This document shows, piece by piece, positions 41,549-50,645 of a stretch of 64,000 nucleotides of DNA. Each line of letters starts with the position of its first letter. Position 1 is the first letter of the stretch. Below the pieces are notes generated by a model that saw nothing but the letters and a program-made list of their open reading frames with translations, was not told where the DNA came from and did no database searches. This DNA comes from Actinoplanes italicus (lineage in GTDB: Bacteria > Actinomycetota > Actinomycetes > Mycobacteriales > Micromonosporaceae). The stretch is from NCBI RefSeq assembly GCF_003001815.1, contig NZ_PVMZ01000002.1, forward strand, positions 1 through 64,000, in the 5' to 3' direction. Made by a program: the position numbers and the translations under genes.

Positions 41549-42811
41549 ATGCGGTTGAACCGCTTTCAGCGGGTCCGGGACAACCTGAGGAAGGCCTACG
41601 ACAGCGGGCGGGACTCGGTGCGGCAAGCCCGGGCCGAGCGCCCGGCGCCGGAGCCGGACCACTACGACGAGTTCTATCCCGCGGCGGAAGATCCGGAGAT
41701 CGTGCACCACTCGACGGCCAGCCGGGACGACGCCGACGTGCCGCAGACACTGCGGATCGCCGCGGCCTGGAGCTGGCGGCTGATCGTGGTCGGCGTGATC
41801 GGCTGGGCGCTGCTGCGACTGATCGGCATGGTCAGCATCGTGGTGGTCCCGCTGGCCATCGCTCTTCTGCTGTCCGCCCTGTTCGGACCGGCGGTGGGCT
41901 GGCTGCTGCGGTTGCGCGCGCCCCGCTCACTGGCCACGTTCCTGGTGCTGGTCAGCGGCATCGGCGCGCTCGTTCTCACGCTGACCCTGGTGGTGAACGA
42001 GTTCATCGCGGGCGTGCCGAAACTGACCGAGAACGCGGCCGCCGGTGTCAACCAGATCCAGAAGTGGGCCGAGACCGGGCCTCTGCACCTCTCCGACAAC
42101 CAGGTGAACCAGGGCATCGCCGCGGCCGAGGAGTGGATCAACGCGAACACGGCGTCGCTGACCTCCACCGGTATCGCCACCGTCGCGACGATCGCCGAGT
42201 TGGTCACCGGGATGCTCCTGGTGATCTTCGCGACGTTCTTCTTCCTGCGCGACGGCCGGGCCATCTGGCGATTCATCGTCCGCCTGTTCCCGGTGAACGC
42301 GCGCTGGTCGTTGGCCGACGCCGGGGACGCGGCCTGGGCCACGCTCGGTTCCTACGTCCGGGCCACCGTGCTGGTCGCCTTCATCGACGCCGTCGGCATC
42401 GGCCTGGCGCTGGTGGTGCTGGAGGTGGAGTTCGCGTTCCCGCTGGCCGCGCTGGTGTTCCTGGGCGCGTTCGTGCCGATCGTCGGCGCCAGCGTGTCGG
42501 GTGCGGTCGCCGCGCTGGTGGCCCTGGTCGACGAGGGCTGGGTGGTCGCCCTGATCACGCTGGGCGCGGTCATCCTGGTGCAGCAGATCGAGGGGCACGT
42601 GCTCCAGCCGCTGATCATGGGCCGGGCCGTCGCGGTGCACCCGCTTGCGGTGATCATCGGCATCGCCTGCGGTGTGGTGCTCGCCGGGATCATCGGGGCG
42701 CTCGTGGCCGTGCCTCTCATCGCCGTCCTCAACACGGCCGTGCGCCGTCTGTCCCGCCGACGCCCGGAGATCCCGCCGCACGCCGAGGTCGTCACCACCG
42801 GCGGAGCCTGA
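41549..42811 (+). CDS. AI-2E family transporter
   Basis: A 420-aa polytopic protein of the AI-2E (TqsA/YhhQ-like PerM) family with about eight helices. Typical segments are PLAIALLLSALFGPAVGWLL, ATFFFLRDGRAIWRF and the C-terminal QQIEGHVLQPLIMGRAVAVH, which is the family signature, followed by HPLAVIIGIACGVVLAGIIG. The acidic N-terminal 65 residues are cytoplasmic. Members have been linked to AI-2 export or to sodium/proton antiport, so the label is a family name only. GAGGGGG at 41540-41546 precedes the ATG. Confidence 0.9.
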   Translation: MRLNRFQRVRDNLRKAYDSGRDSVRQARAERPAPEPDHYDEFYPAAEDPEIVHHSTASRDDADVPQTLRIAAAWSWRLIVVGVIGWALLRLIGMVSIVVVPLAIALLLSALFGPAVGWLLRLRAPRSLATFLVLVSGIGALVLTLTLVVNEFIAGVPKLTENAAAGVNQIQKWAETGPLHLSDNQVNQGIAAAEEWINANTASLTSTGIATVATIAELVTGMLLVIFATFFFLRDGRAIWRFIVRLFPVNARWSLADAGDAAWATLGSYVRATVLVAFIDAVGIGLALVVLEVEFAFPLAALVFLGAFVPIVGASVSGAVAALVALVDEGWVVALITLGAVILVQQIEGHVLQPLIMGRAVAVHPLAVIIGIACGVVLAGIIGALVAVPLIAVLNTAVRRLSRRRPEIPPHAEVVTTGGA

Positions 42812-42836
42812 ACCCCGGCACAGCCGGGAAAAACGA

Positions 42837-42887
42837 GCCGGCTCCCACCGTTGCCTCAGGAGACCTGAGACAGCGGTGAGAGCCGGC
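42837..42887. terminator. Long hairpin between convergent genes
   Basis: GCCGGCTC at 42837-42844 pairs with the mirror sequence ending at 42887, with further pairing CACCG/CGGTG and CCTCAGG/CCTGAG inside, giving a stem of roughly 20 pairs. It lies between the AI-2E gene and the DUF1416 gene and could terminate transcription from both sides. Confidence 0.8.
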
Positions 42888-42903
42888 CGAACAGAGCGTG
42901 GGG

Positions 42904-43248
42904 TCAGGCGGTGGCCACGTTCAGCGCGATCTCGTTGACGCCGCGGGCGGCGTCGACGGCGAGCTCGCCGTTGCCGTGCCGGCTCAGCGCGCGGACGGTC
43001 CACGAGCCGGGCGCGGCGAAGAACCGGAAGACACCCTCGGGCGACGAGACCACCTCGGCGGTGAACTCACCGGAGCCGTCGAGCAGACGCACGTACGCGC
43101 CACCGACGACCTCACCCTCCGCGTTGCGGACGATGCCCGTGATGACCGTCTCCTTGGCCAGGTCCACGCTGCTGGGGAGGGGCGCGGACTGGTCGGGGGC
43201 GGCGCAGCCGGCCGCGACGTTGGCGACGTTCGTTGCGGGAGAAGTCAT
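42904..43248 (-). CDS. DUF1416 protein (SseC-like)
   Basis: A 114-aa protein with a carboxypeptidase-regulatory-like beta sandwich: ITGIVRNAEGEVVGGAYVRL, then FRFFAAPGSWTVRALSR. A conserved N-terminal Cys lies in VAAGCAAPDQ. In mycobacteria the homolog (SseC) is encoded directly after the thiosulfate sulfurtransferase CysA, exactly as here with 5 bp between the genes. It probably works in sulfur transfer, but its biochemical role is not established. The ATG at 43248 (MTSPAT) follows the cysA stop. Confidence 0.92.
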   Translation of the reverse strand: MTSPATNVANVAAGCAAPDQSAPLPSSVDLAKETVITGIVRNAEGEVVGGAYVRLLDGSGEFTAEVVSSPEGVFRFFAAPGSWTVRALSRHGNGELAVDAARGVNEIALNVATA

Positions 43249-43253
43249 GGTGA

Positions 43254-44102
43254 TCAGGCCTTTCCGGGTTCGTCGCCGAGGGCGATCGGCACACCGATGA
43301 GCGAGCCGTACTCGGTCCAGGAACCGTCGTAGTTCTTCACGTTCTCGTGGCCGAGGATCTCCTTGAGCACGAACCAGGTGTGCGAGGAGCGCTCGCCGAT
43401 ACGGCAGTACGCGATGGTGTCCTTGCTGCCGTCGAGGCCGGCCTCGCCGTAGATCTTGGCGAGCTCCTCGTCCGACTTGAAGGTGCCGTCCTCGTTGGCG
43501 GCCTTGCTCCACGGCACGCTGATCGCGGTCGGGATGTGGCCACCCCGCTGCGACTGCTCCTGCGGCAGGTGCGCCGGGGCGAGCAGACGGCCGGCGAACT
43601 CGTCGGGGCTGCGCACGTCGACCAGGTTCTTCACACCGATGGCCTGGACGACCTCGTCACGGAACGCCCGGATCTCCAGGTTCGGAGCCTTGGCGGTGTA
43701 GGAGGTCTTCTCGCGGACCGGCACGTCCTTGGTGTAGACGCGGGCGTCCAGCTCCCACTTCTTGCGGCCGCCGTCGATCAGGCGGACCTGCTCGTGGCCG
43801 TACAGCTTGAAGTACCAGTACGCGTAGGCGGCGAACCAGTTGTTGTTGCCGCCGTACAGGATCACGGTGTCGTCGTTGGAGATGCCGCGCTCGGACAGCA
43901 GGGCCTCGAACTGCTCCTGGTTGACGAAGTCACGCCGGACCGGGTCCTGCAGGTCCTTCTTCCAGTCCAGCTTGATGGCGCCGGGGATGTGACCGCCGTC
44001 GTAGGCGGTGGTGTCCTCGTCGACCTCGACGAAGACGAGGCCCGGGGTCTCCAGGTTCTGCTCGGCCCACTCGGCCGAGACGAGTGCGGTGTCGCGACTC
44101 AT
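43254..44102 (-). CDS. cysA: Thiosulfate sulfurtransferase
   Basis: A 282-aa two-domain rhodanese of the CysA/SseA type that moves sulfane sulfur from thiosulfate to acceptors. The inactive N-terminal domain has VFVEVDEDTTAYDGGHIPGA. The active domain has LVDVRSPDEFAGRLLAPAH and the catalytic loop AYCRIGERSSHTWF with Cys233, the same position as in mycobacterial CysA. It is the first structural gene of a cysA-DUF1416 operon. A Cys-rich leader peptide is encoded 190 bp upstream, pointing to regulation by cysteine supply. Confidence 0.95.
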   Translation of the reverse strand: MSRDTALVSAEWAEQNLETPGLVFVEVDEDTTAYDGGHIPGAIKLDWKKDLQDPVRRDFVNQEQFEALLSERGISNDDTVILYGGNNNWFAAYAYWYFKLYGHEQVRLIDGGRKKWELDARVYTKDVPVREKTSYTAKAPNLEIRAFRDEVVQAIGVKNLVDVRSPDEFAGRLLAPAHLPQEQSQRGGHIPTAISVPWSKAANEDGTFKSDEELAKIYGEAGLDGSKDTIAYCRIGERSSHTWFVLKEILGHENVKNYDGSWTEYGSLIGVPIALGDEPGKA

Positions 44103-44291
44103 CGGTTCACTCCCTGTGGAAGGTGGGTGGAGGGAGAGTCAGCGCACGGAGAGAGCTTTGTTGTCGCACTCCGCGCGGACCCATCGGTGGGGTGGGATCA
44201 CGGGCTGCTGTGCGACGGCGCCACTGCCGGGCTGGAAGTTGCCCTGGACTTAGCTAGAGCAGAAGAGGGTGCTCAGCGCTGAATGGCCCCG

Positions 44292-44369
44292 TCAGTTGAC
44301 AGGGCGACACAGGCACGCGGCCACGCGACACAGGTCGATCGCGCGCCTTTTCGTGAGCAACAGGCTCAT
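44292..44369 (-). CDS. Cys-rich leader peptide upstream of cysA
   Basis: A 25-codon gene on the minus strand. It begins MSLLLTKRRAIDLCR and ends with VAACLCRPVN and a TGA. This matches the pattern of actinobacterial 'putative leader peptides' with a late Cys-rich motif (CRVxxCxCR) found before sulfur-assimilation genes. Ribosome progress over the cysteine codons at residues 14, 19 and 21 could control expression of cysA downstream. TAAGGT lies 8 nt before the ATG, so its mRNA may be nearly leaderless. The rest of 44103-44291 is an untranslated leader in which I see no other gene; 44370-44438 is also empty. Confidence 0.85.
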   Translation of the reverse strand: MSLLLTKRRAIDLCRVAACLCRPVN

Positions 44370-44438
44370 GAGAACCGACCTTACCAGCGGGCCCAACTCT
44401 CGGAACAGGACCGACCACGATCCGGGATCGGACGGTGG

Positions 44439-45230
44439 TCACACCCCGCCCGCGGCAAGGGGGACATCGGTCGCCCCGAGGGTGACGCGCAGGCCGTCCG
44501 GCAGCGGCGTCAGCTCCTGGATGACCAGGTTCAACGGCAGCTTCGGCACGTCGAGCTCGAATGCCATCCGCTCGACGAACGAGTTGACCTGGGTCCGTAC
44601 CAGCGGGTTGTCCGGCACGCCCTGAGCCGTCACGTCGGAGAAACGCACCTGCACCCTGCCGTCGACGACCTTCAGTTCCGCCGCGGCCGACAGCGGGATC
44701 TCCTGGGTCTGCGAGATCTTCACGACTCCCGAGCCGACCAGCTTGCCGTCTTTCTCGGCCAGTTGCAGGCCCTGCTGGCCGGTCGCGTCGGCGAGCAGCC
44801 CGTAGTCGAGGGTGCCGGTTCCGGTCACCGTGCCGGCCCGGACCTCGCCCTGACCCGAGCGCAGCGCGCTCAGCGGGGCGGTCACCTGGCGGGCGCGGAT
44901 GTCCAGCACGTCCATCCGGACGGTCTCTCCGGTGCCGGTCTGCGCCTTGAAGTCGGGCAGCTCGATCCGGATCTCCTCGTACTTCCCGGCGAGTACCTGG
45001 GTGAGGAACGGGACGCCGGCGATGGTGACCACCGGGCGGCTGCTCTCCGCCTTCTGGTTCGCGACCTCCTCGGTCACCTTGTCGGCGATGACATTCTCGG
45101 CGTACGAGTTGCTGAAACGGTCCAGTACCACCAGCCCGATGAGCAGGATGACCAGCAGCGTCAGGAGGACGAACAGCAGTTTGCGTCCCCGGCGACGGCG
45201 GGGACGTTCCGTTCCGTACACCTCGGCCAC
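44439..45230 (-). CDS. DUF2993 (LmeA-like) lipid-binding protein
   Basis: A 263-aa protein anchored by one N-terminal helix (KLLFVLLTLLVILLIGLVVL) after an Arg-rich cytoplasmic start. The rest is the DUF2993 fold: VTIAGVPFLTQVLAGKYEEI, then LDIRARQVTAPLSALRSGQG and LPLNLVIQELTPLPDGLRV. The mycobacterial homolog LmeA binds phospholipids in the periplasm and affects mannan elongation; the role here is inferred to be lipid-related. The GTG at 45230 has GGGAGGAAC directly upstream. Confidence 0.88.
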   Translation of the reverse strand: MAEVYGTERPRRRRGRKLLFVLLTLLVILLIGLVVLDRFSNSYAENVIADKVTEEVANQKAESSRPVVTIAGVPFLTQVLAGKYEEIRIELPDFKAQTGTGETVRMDVLDIRARQVTAPLSALRSGQGEVRAGTVTGTGTLDYGLLADATGQQGLQLAEKDGKLVGSGVVKISQTQEIPLSAAAELKVVDGRVQVRFSDVTAQGVPDNPLVRTQVNSFVERMAFELDVPKLPLNLVIQELTPLPDGLRVTLGATDVPLAAGGV

Positions 45231-45302
45231 TGTTCCTCCCGAATCACCAGTTGCCCTGGGGAACGTACATGCCCGCGTCGAGGGTTCGATGAAACCGGTG
45301 GG

Positions 45303-46295
45303 TCAGCTGAGATACCAGTGCACCGCGGCGTAGGCGGCGACCGCGGTGAGGGCGAATCCGCCGAGAGGGCCCTGCATGTGCCGGGCCAGCCAGAAGGTCG
45401 GCGCCTCGCCGGCCAGCCGTCGTCCCGCCTCGCCGAAGTTGACGGCCAGATCGACCAGGTGCGCGGCCACCGCGGCGACCAGGCCGAGAACCGCACCCTT
45501 GGTCGGGTCGAACGGGAACACCAGGTAACTGCCGAGCACGGCCGAGACGAGTGTGCCGAGCATGGCGCCGAGGACGATGCCGGCCCCGCCGCGCGGCACC
45601 TGGGCGGCGATCCGCGGTTTCGGGAAGACCGCGTCGGTGAGCCGGGCGACCAGCAGTGCCACCCCGGCGCCGGTGCAGCAGACCAGGATCGCGGGTGCGC
45701 CGAGCGGCTCCCGGACCAGCGTGATCAGGACGGCGTAGGCGGTGGCTCCGGACACGATCAGCAGCGTGGTCCGCCACGAGTCCTTGGCCCGTTGCCGGTC
45801 CTCGGCCCGGATCACCTGGGCGATCAGCGTGGCCGCGAACCCGCCGAGGCCGACCCAGAGCAGTGGCAGCAGCGCACCGGGTTCGCCGGTCACCGCCAGG
45901 TAGTCGGCGGTGCCGGCCGTCAGCGCGATGATCGCCGCGGTCGCTCCGGCCGCCGGTGGGCGCAACGCCATGGTCCAGGCCAGCAGGCCCAACAACTGAA
46001 CACCGAAGAGCACGATGGCGTACGAGACACGCGCGCCGGGTCCGGTCGCGTGTCCCGCGACGATCAGTGCGGTGGCGAGCAGAACCGCGAACCCGCCGAT
46101 GGCGGCCGACAGTTTCGGCCGTACCGGAAGGATCTCGATCTCCTCGAAATCCTCCTCGCCCTCGGAATCGGAGGAGGGTGTGTTCTCCTCGTCCTCCTCC
46201 GGGACGGCGCCGTAGAACCCGGCCTTGGGCCGCCCCGGGTTCATGCGGGCGACCTGCTGAGAGGCCTCGGCGTCCCAGGGGTCGTCGTTCGGCAT
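45303..46295 (-). CDS. Polytopic membrane protein, function unknown
   Basis: A 330-aa protein. Residues 1-60 are acidic and cytoplasmic (EEDEENTPSSDSEGEEDFEE). About eight helices follow from 65 to the end, including LSAAIGGFAVLLATALIVAG and AVLGLVAAVAAHLVDLAVNF. The C-terminal half, with GAGIVLGAMLGTLVSAVLGS and the end GPLGGFALTAVAAYAAVHWY, weakly recalls CDP-diacylglycerol synthase folds, but the catalytic signature of that family is absent. The ATG at 46295 (MPNDDPWDAE) is used; another ATG lies four codons upstream. Seventy-two bp separate it from the DUF2993 gene downstream. Confidence 0.72.
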   Translation of the reverse strand: MPNDDPWDAEASQQVARMNPGRPKAGFYGAVPEEDEENTPSSDSEGEEDFEEIEILPVRPKLSAAIGGFAVLLATALIVAGHATGPGARVSYAIVLFGVQLLGLLAWTMALRPPAAGATAAIIALTAGTADYLAVTGEPGALLPLLWVGLGGFAATLIAQVIRAEDRQRAKDSWRTTLLIVSGATAYAVLITLVREPLGAPAILVCCTGAGVALLVARLTDAVFPKPRIAAQVPRGGAGIVLGAMLGTLVSAVLGSYLVFPFDPTKGAVLGLVAAVAAHLVDLAVNFGEAGRRLAGEAPTFWLARHMQGPLGGFALTAVAAYAAVHWYLS

Positions 46296-46589
46296 AGAGG
46301 GAAACACGACTGCGATCGTGCCAGACCCGTGACCGTGGTCCCAATCGCTGCCGCGGTGACCTCACCTCTCAGGTAAAAGGCTGGTTACGAATCCACCGTT
46401 CGGCTGCCTGAATGGCGTTTTCTACATCACTTGCACGTGCGACCGGGGTAAACGGGCTGATGCATCGGTTAAGGTGAGCGCAACCCACCCGTCGGTGACG
46501 CCGGGCCCCATTCTCCGGTGGCGAAGCCCCCCAAGCTCTCGCAGACCGGGTCACCCGAGCGGCTCCAAGCCGCAAGGACGGAGGTGAGT

Positions 46590-47306
46590 GTGGAGATCCT
46601 TCTGCTGGTCACGGCACGTGCCGGTGAGCCCTCTGCCGTACTGCCCGCTCTGGACCTTCTGCCCCACTCGGTTCGCACCGCCCCCCGCGACGTTCGCACC
46701 CTGGTTTCCGGGCCCAGCCCCGACGCCGTTCTGGTCGACGCCCGCTCCGAGCTCTCCGAGGCTCGTGCCACCTGCCGCATGCTGCACGCCACGGGTATCG
46801 GTGTCCCGCTGATCGCTGTCGTCACCGAGGCCGGCCTGATCGCGCTGAACGCCGACTGGGGCGTCGACGACGTCATTCTGGCCAGCGCGGGCCCGGCCGA
46901 GGTCGAGGCCCGGCTGCGCCTGTCGGTCGGCCGTCTCAACAACGCGACCGCCGGCGCCGGCGGCTCGATCCGCGCGGGCGAGCTCAACATCGACCCGGAC
47001 ACCTATGCCGCGAAGCTCAAGGGGCGTCCGCTCGACCTCACCTACAAGGAGTTCGAGCTGCTCAAGTTCCTCGCTCAGCACCCGGGCCGGGTCTTCACCC
47101 GCGACCAGCTGCTGCGCGAGGTCTGGGGCTACGACTATTTCGGCGGCACCCGGACGGTCGACGTGCACGTGCGTCGTCTGCGCGCCAAGCTCGGCTCGGA
47201 GTACGAGTCGATGATCGGTACCGTCCGCCAGGTGGGCTACAAGTTCGTGGTCCCGCCGTCCGGCCGTCAGCTGCCGGACAACGAGCCGGTCTCCCTTCCG
47301 GTCTGA
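46590..47306 (+). CDS. glnR: Nitrogen regulator GlnR, OmpR-type orphan response regulator
   Basis: A 238-aa transcription factor. The N-terminal receiver-like domain (1-115) has [19 protein letters not shown] with Asp near residue 50 but is of the atypical, kinase-independent class. The C-terminal winged helix (about 140-230) reads [40 protein letters not shown] and VGYKF. The assignment to GlnR rests on this architecture and on the glnR-mshD-pst order also seen in mycobacteria. GlnR controls ammonium transport and glutamine synthetase genes. The GTG at 46590 follows GGAGG at 46580-46584; a longer frame from 46518 has no ribosome site. Confidence 0.88.
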   Translation: MEILLLVTARAGEPSAVLPALDLLPHSVRTAPRDVRTLVSGPSPDAVLVDARSELSEARATCRMLHATGIGVPLIAVVTEAGLIALNADWGVDDVILASAGPAEVEARLRLSVGRLNNATAGAGGSIRAGELNIDPDTYAAKLKGRPLDLTYKEFELLKFLAQHPGRVFTRDQLLREVWGYDYFGGTRTVDVHVRRLRAKLGSEYESMIGTVRQVGYKFVVPPSGRQLPDNEPVSLPV

Positions 47307-47321
47307 GCTGGAGTTCCTTTC

Positions 47322-48203
47322 ATGACGAGTCGACAGCCGGTCCGTGCCACGGACCGGCTGTCGCCGTCCGAGGCCGACGACGTTCTGGCCCTGGCCGCGG
47401 CCGCGGGGCACCTCGACGGCGTCTACCCGCTCTCCGAGGACGTCGTGCTGCGGGTTCGCGGCGACGTGCCCAACCAGGGACGGCATCTGCTGGCGTACGC
47501 CGGTGACCGGCTGGCCGGCTACGCCTTCCTGGAGGACTCCTCCGGCGAGCTGATCGTCCATCCCGACTTCCGTCGCGCGGGTGTCGGCACCGAGTTGCTG
47601 ACCGCCGCCGGTCCGGGCCCGATGCGGTTCTGGGCCCACGGCGACGATCCCGGGGCGGCCGCCTTCGCCTCGCGGAACGGCTTCGACCGGGCTCGTGTGC
47701 TGTGGCAGATGCGCCGCTCGCTGCTCGAGCCGCTGCCCCACATCCCGCTGCCCGACGGTGTGACCGTCCGCAGTTTCCGCCCCGGCTCCGACGAGGACGC
47801 CTGGATCGGTGTCAACGCGCGGGCCTTCGCCGACCATCCGGAGCAGGGCCGCTGGGTTCTCGCCGACCTGCTGACCCGGGAGGCGGAGCCGTGGTTCGAC
47901 CCGGCCGGCTTTCTGCTGGCCGTCGACATCACCGACAAGCTGCTCGGCTTTCACTGGACCAAGGTGCATCCGGCGTCGGGTGACGAGCCGGCGGTCGGTG
48001 AGATCTATGTGCTCGGTGTCGACCCGTCCGGGCACCGGCGTGGGCTGGGTGCCGCGCTGAGTGTGGCCGGTCTCAAGCATCTGGCGGAGACCGGGCTCAC
48101 CGTCGCCGGACTCTATGTGGACGAGTCGAACACCGCCGCCGTGAAGCTGTACCGGGGGCTCGGGTTCGAGGTTTTCAAGACGGACGTGAACTACCGCCGA
48201 TAA
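47322..48203 (+). CDS. mshD: Mycothiol synthase
   Basis: A 293-aa tandem GNAT enzyme that acetylates Cys-GlcN-Ins in the last step of mycothiol synthesis. Domain 1 carries HPDFRRAGVGTELLTAA and domain 2 carries GVDPSGHRRGLGAALSVAGL and the end YVDESNTAAVKLYRGLGFEV. The central segment HPEQGRWVLADLLTREAEPW with DPAGFLLA is specific for MshD. It lies 15 bp after glnR and is probably co-transcribed with it. The presence of mycothiol synthesis supports an actinobacterial host. Confidence 0.95.
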   Translation: MTSRQPVRATDRLSPSEADDVLALAAAAGHLDGVYPLSEDVVLRVRGDVPNQGRHLLAYAGDRLAGYAFLEDSSGELIVHPDFRRAGVGTELLTAAGPGPMRFWAHGDDPGAAAFASRNGFDRARVLWQMRRSLLEPLPHIPLPDGVTVRSFRPGSDEDAWIGVNARAFADHPEQGRWVLADLLTREAEPWFDPAGFLLAVDITDKLLGFHWTKVHPASGDEPAVGEIYVLGVDPSGHRRGLGAALSVAGLKHLAETGLTVAGLYVDESNTAAVKLYRGLGFEVFKTDVNYRR

Positions 48204-48279
48204 CGGCCCGGTCAAGCGAATGTCTCGCTCCGGTCACGACTGTACGTAAATAACCGACATATCGGGTAGCTGGAGCGCA

Positions 48280-48356
48280 GTTCACTTAACGGACAACTGT
48301 ATTCCGGGGGATGGCTACCTTCCGGCGCGGACCTGTTCACTCCCAGTTCATTTACG
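48280..48356 (+). promoter_or_regulatory. PHO boxes upstream of pstS
   Basis: Two consecutive 11-nt direct repeats, GTTCACTCCCA at 48335-48345 and GTTCATTTACG at 48346-48356, form a PHO box as defined for PhoP in streptomycetes. A further unit GTTCACTTAAC lies at 48280-48290. PhoP binding under phosphate limitation is expected. TAGCTT at 48384-48389 may be the -10 box. A hairpin AGCCGGT/ACCGGCT at about 48400-48418 lies in the leader. Confidence 0.88.
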
Positions 48357-48439
48357 ACCGGGGATCCGGTCACTTCGCCTTCCTAGCTTTTCGGGTGTGA
48401 GCCGGTGAGAGACCGGCTGCAGAACCCGAAGGGACAACC

Positions 48440-49534
48440 GTGAAGCTCCAGCGGTCCGGTTTCGTGGCCGGCATTGCTTTGACTGCGACGATCGCGCTCA
48501 CCGCGTGCGGCTCGGACAATGTCGAGCCGACGACGGGCGGCACTTCCGCTGCTCCCGGTGACTGCGTCAGCGGCAGCCTGACGGCGCAGGGCTCCACTGC
48601 TCAGAAGAACGCCATGGACGAGTGGATCAAGGCGTACCAGACCAAGTGCGGCGCCGACGCCAAGGTTGACTACCAGGGCACCGGTTCCGGTGCGGGCATC
48701 GAGGCCTTCATCGCCGGCACCGCCGACTTCGCCGGTTCCGACTCGGCCCTGAAGGAGGAGGAGCAGCCGCAGGCCGACGCCAAGTGCGCCGGTGGCAAGG
48801 CCCTCAACCTCCCGATGGTCATCGGCCCGATCGCCGTCGTCTACAACGTCGAGGGCGCCGACGGTCTGCAGTTCTCGTCCTCCACCCTGGCGAAGATCTT
48901 CGCGGGCAAGATCACGAAGTGGGACGACCCGGCCATCGCCGCCGAGAACTCCGGCGCGAAGCTCCCGGCCGCCAACATCGAGACGGTGCACCGTGCGGAC
49001 GAGTCCGGCACGAGCGACAACTTCACCAAGTTCCTGAGCAAGACCGCCGAGGCCGACTGGACCTACGGCAACGCGAAGGCGTGGAAGGCTCCGGGCGGCA
49101 CCGCCGTCTCCAAGTCGGACGGCATCGCCACCAAGGTCAAGGGCACCGCGAACACCATCTCCTACATCGAGATGTCGTTCGCCGAGAACCAGAGCCTGCA
49201 GACCGCGAAGATCAAGAACGGTGCCGGCGAGTACGTGGCGCTGTCCGCCGAGAGCGCCGGCAAGACCTTCGAGAACGCCGAGATCAAGGGCAAGGACGGC
49301 GACCTGGCCCTGTCCCTCGACTACGCCACCAAGACCGCGGGCGCGTACCCGATCGTGCTGGTGACCTACGAGATCGCCTGCAGCAAGGGCAGCGGCAAGG
49401 CCAAGGAGATCCAGTCCTTCCTGAAGTTCGCCTCGAGCGCCGAAGGCCAGAAGGAGCTCTCCGAGCTGGGTTACGCCCCGCTGCCGGAGACCCTGCGCGC
49501 CAAGGTCGCCGAGTCGGTCGCCTCGATCGCCTGA
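48440..49534 (+). CDS. pstS: Phosphate ABC transporter, substrate-binding lipoprotein
   Basis: A 364-aa lipoprotein that captures phosphate outside the membrane. The signal sequence ends in the lipobox LTAC near residue 22. Phosphate-binding segments are LTAQGSTAQKNAMDEW, YQGTGSGAGIEAFIAGTADF, AGSDSALKEEE and HRADESGTSDNFTKF. The end is the usual VLVTYEIAC...EIQSFLKFA stretch. The GTG at 48440 is preceded by GAAGGGAC. First gene of pstSCAB and located behind PHO boxes, so phosphate starvation should induce it. Confidence 0.97.
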   Translation: MKLQRSGFVAGIALTATIALTACGSDNVEPTTGGTSAAPGDCVSGSLTAQGSTAQKNAMDEWIKAYQTKCGADAKVDYQGTGSGAGIEAFIAGTADFAGSDSALKEEEQPQADAKCAGGKALNLPMVIGPIAVVYNVEGADGLQFSSSTLAKIFAGKITKWDDPAIAAENSGAKLPAANIETVHRADESGTSDNFTKFLSKTAEADWTYGNAKAWKAPGGTAVSKSDGIATKVKGTANTISYIEMSFAENQSLQTAKIKNGAGEYVALSAESAGKTFENAEIKGKDGDLALSLDYATKTAGAYPIVLVTYEIACSKGSGKAKEIQSFLKFASSAEGQKELSELGYAPLPETLRAKVAESVASIA

Positions 49535-49574
49535 TCAGCCAGACCATCCCTCCGAGACGACAGCGAGCGCGCAG

Positions 49575-50645
49575 ATGGGTGACTACCCTTCCCGCTCGGT
49601 GAACGCCACCGCCGGCGACCTGGGCGTGACTCCGCGTCACGCCCAGGGCGCCGGCTACGGCTCTTCCCCGAGTAATCACGACGAGCCCCCGCTCGGTGGC
49701 GGTGGCGCACTGCCCAAGAAGGCCCGATTCTCGATCGAGGCGGGCTTCCGCGGCCTGTCCACGGCCTCCGGGGCGATGGTGCTGGTCATCATCGTCGCCA
49801 TCGCCGTCTTCCTGATCTCCAAAGCGGTCCCTGCGTTGCAGGCCAACACCGGCGACTTCTTCACCCAGTTCGAATGGGCGCCGAACGAGGCCAACCCCTC
49901 CTTCGGTATCGCGGCACTGGCCTTCGGCACCGTCCTCAGCTCGGTCATCGCGCTGATCGTCGCGGTGCCGATCGCCCTGGGGATCGCGCTGTTCCTGTCG
50001 CACTACGCGCCCAAGCGGCTCGCCACCCCGCTGGGCTTCGTGATCGACCTGCTCGCGGCCGTACCCAGCGTCGTCTTCGGTCTGTGGGGCCGGGACGTCT
50101 TCCAGGAGCCGGTACGTGACTTCTCGATCTGGCTCAACAAGTACTTCAGCTGGATCCCGCTCTTCGGCGGCGACGGACCGTTCGGTCAGTCGATCATGCT
50201 CGGCGGCCTGGTGCTGGCGATCATGGTGCTGCCGATCGTCACCTCGCTCTCCCGCGAGGTCTTCCAGCAGACCCCCGGCATGAACGAGGAGGCCGCGCTC
50301 GCGCTCGGCGCCACCCGCTGGGAGATGATCCGGACCGCGGTGCTGCCGTACGGCAAGCCCGGCGTGATCGCCGCCGTCATGCTCGGCCTCGGTCGTGCTC
50401 TCGGTGAGACCATCGCCCTGGCCCTGACCCTCAGCGTCGCCTTCGACATCTCGTTCAACCTGATCGAGAACGGCGGCAACTCGGTCGCCGCCAACATCGC
50501 GAACTCCTTCGCGGAGGCCAACGACACCGGCCGCGGCGCACTGATCGCCTCCGGTCTGGTGCTCTTCGCGATCACGCTCGTGGTCAACATGACGGCGCGG
50601 GCGATCATCTACCGCCGCCGCGAGTTCCGGGACAGTGCCGCATGA
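49575..50645 (+). CDS. pstC: Phosphate ABC transporter permease PstC
   Basis: A 356-aa inner-membrane subunit with six helices. The first 65 residues are an Ala/Gly/Pro-rich cytoplasmic extension. Typical parts are FGIAALAFGTVLSSVIALIV, DLLAAVPSVVFGLWG and the ATPase-coupling loop EEAALALGATRWEMIRTAVL, which holds the EAA motif. ATG 49575 lies 40 bp after pstS. The stop overlaps the pstA start by 4 bp (ATGA). Confidence 0.96.
   Translation: MGDYPSRSVNATAGDLGVTPRHAQGAGYGSSPSNHDEPPLGGGGALPKKARFSIEAGFRGLSTASGAMVLVIIVAIAVFLISKAVPALQANTGDFFTQFEWAPNEANPSFGIAALAFGTVLSSVIALIVAVPIALGIALFLSHYAPKRLATPLGFVIDLLAAVPSVVFGLWGRDVFQEPVRDFSIWLNKYFSWIPLFGGDGPFGQSIMLGGLVLAIMVLPIVTSLSREVFQQTPGMNEEAALALGATRWEMIRTAVLPYGKPGVIAAVMLGLGRALGETIALALTLSVAFDISFNLIENGGNSVAANIANSFAEANDTGRGALIASGLVLFAITLVVNMTARAIIYRRREFRDSAA

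Noticed and set aside
44254..44442. 62-aa minus-strand frame upstream of cysA
   Set aside because: It uses a different frame from the recognisable Cys-rich leader peptide at 44292-44369 and has no family pattern.
46369..46575. Small minus-strand gene ending with DVENAIQAAERWIRNQPFT
   Set aside because: The last 25 codons look protein-like, but there is no start with a ribosome site and the upstream part is compositional. Left out, although a comparison with relatives could revive it.
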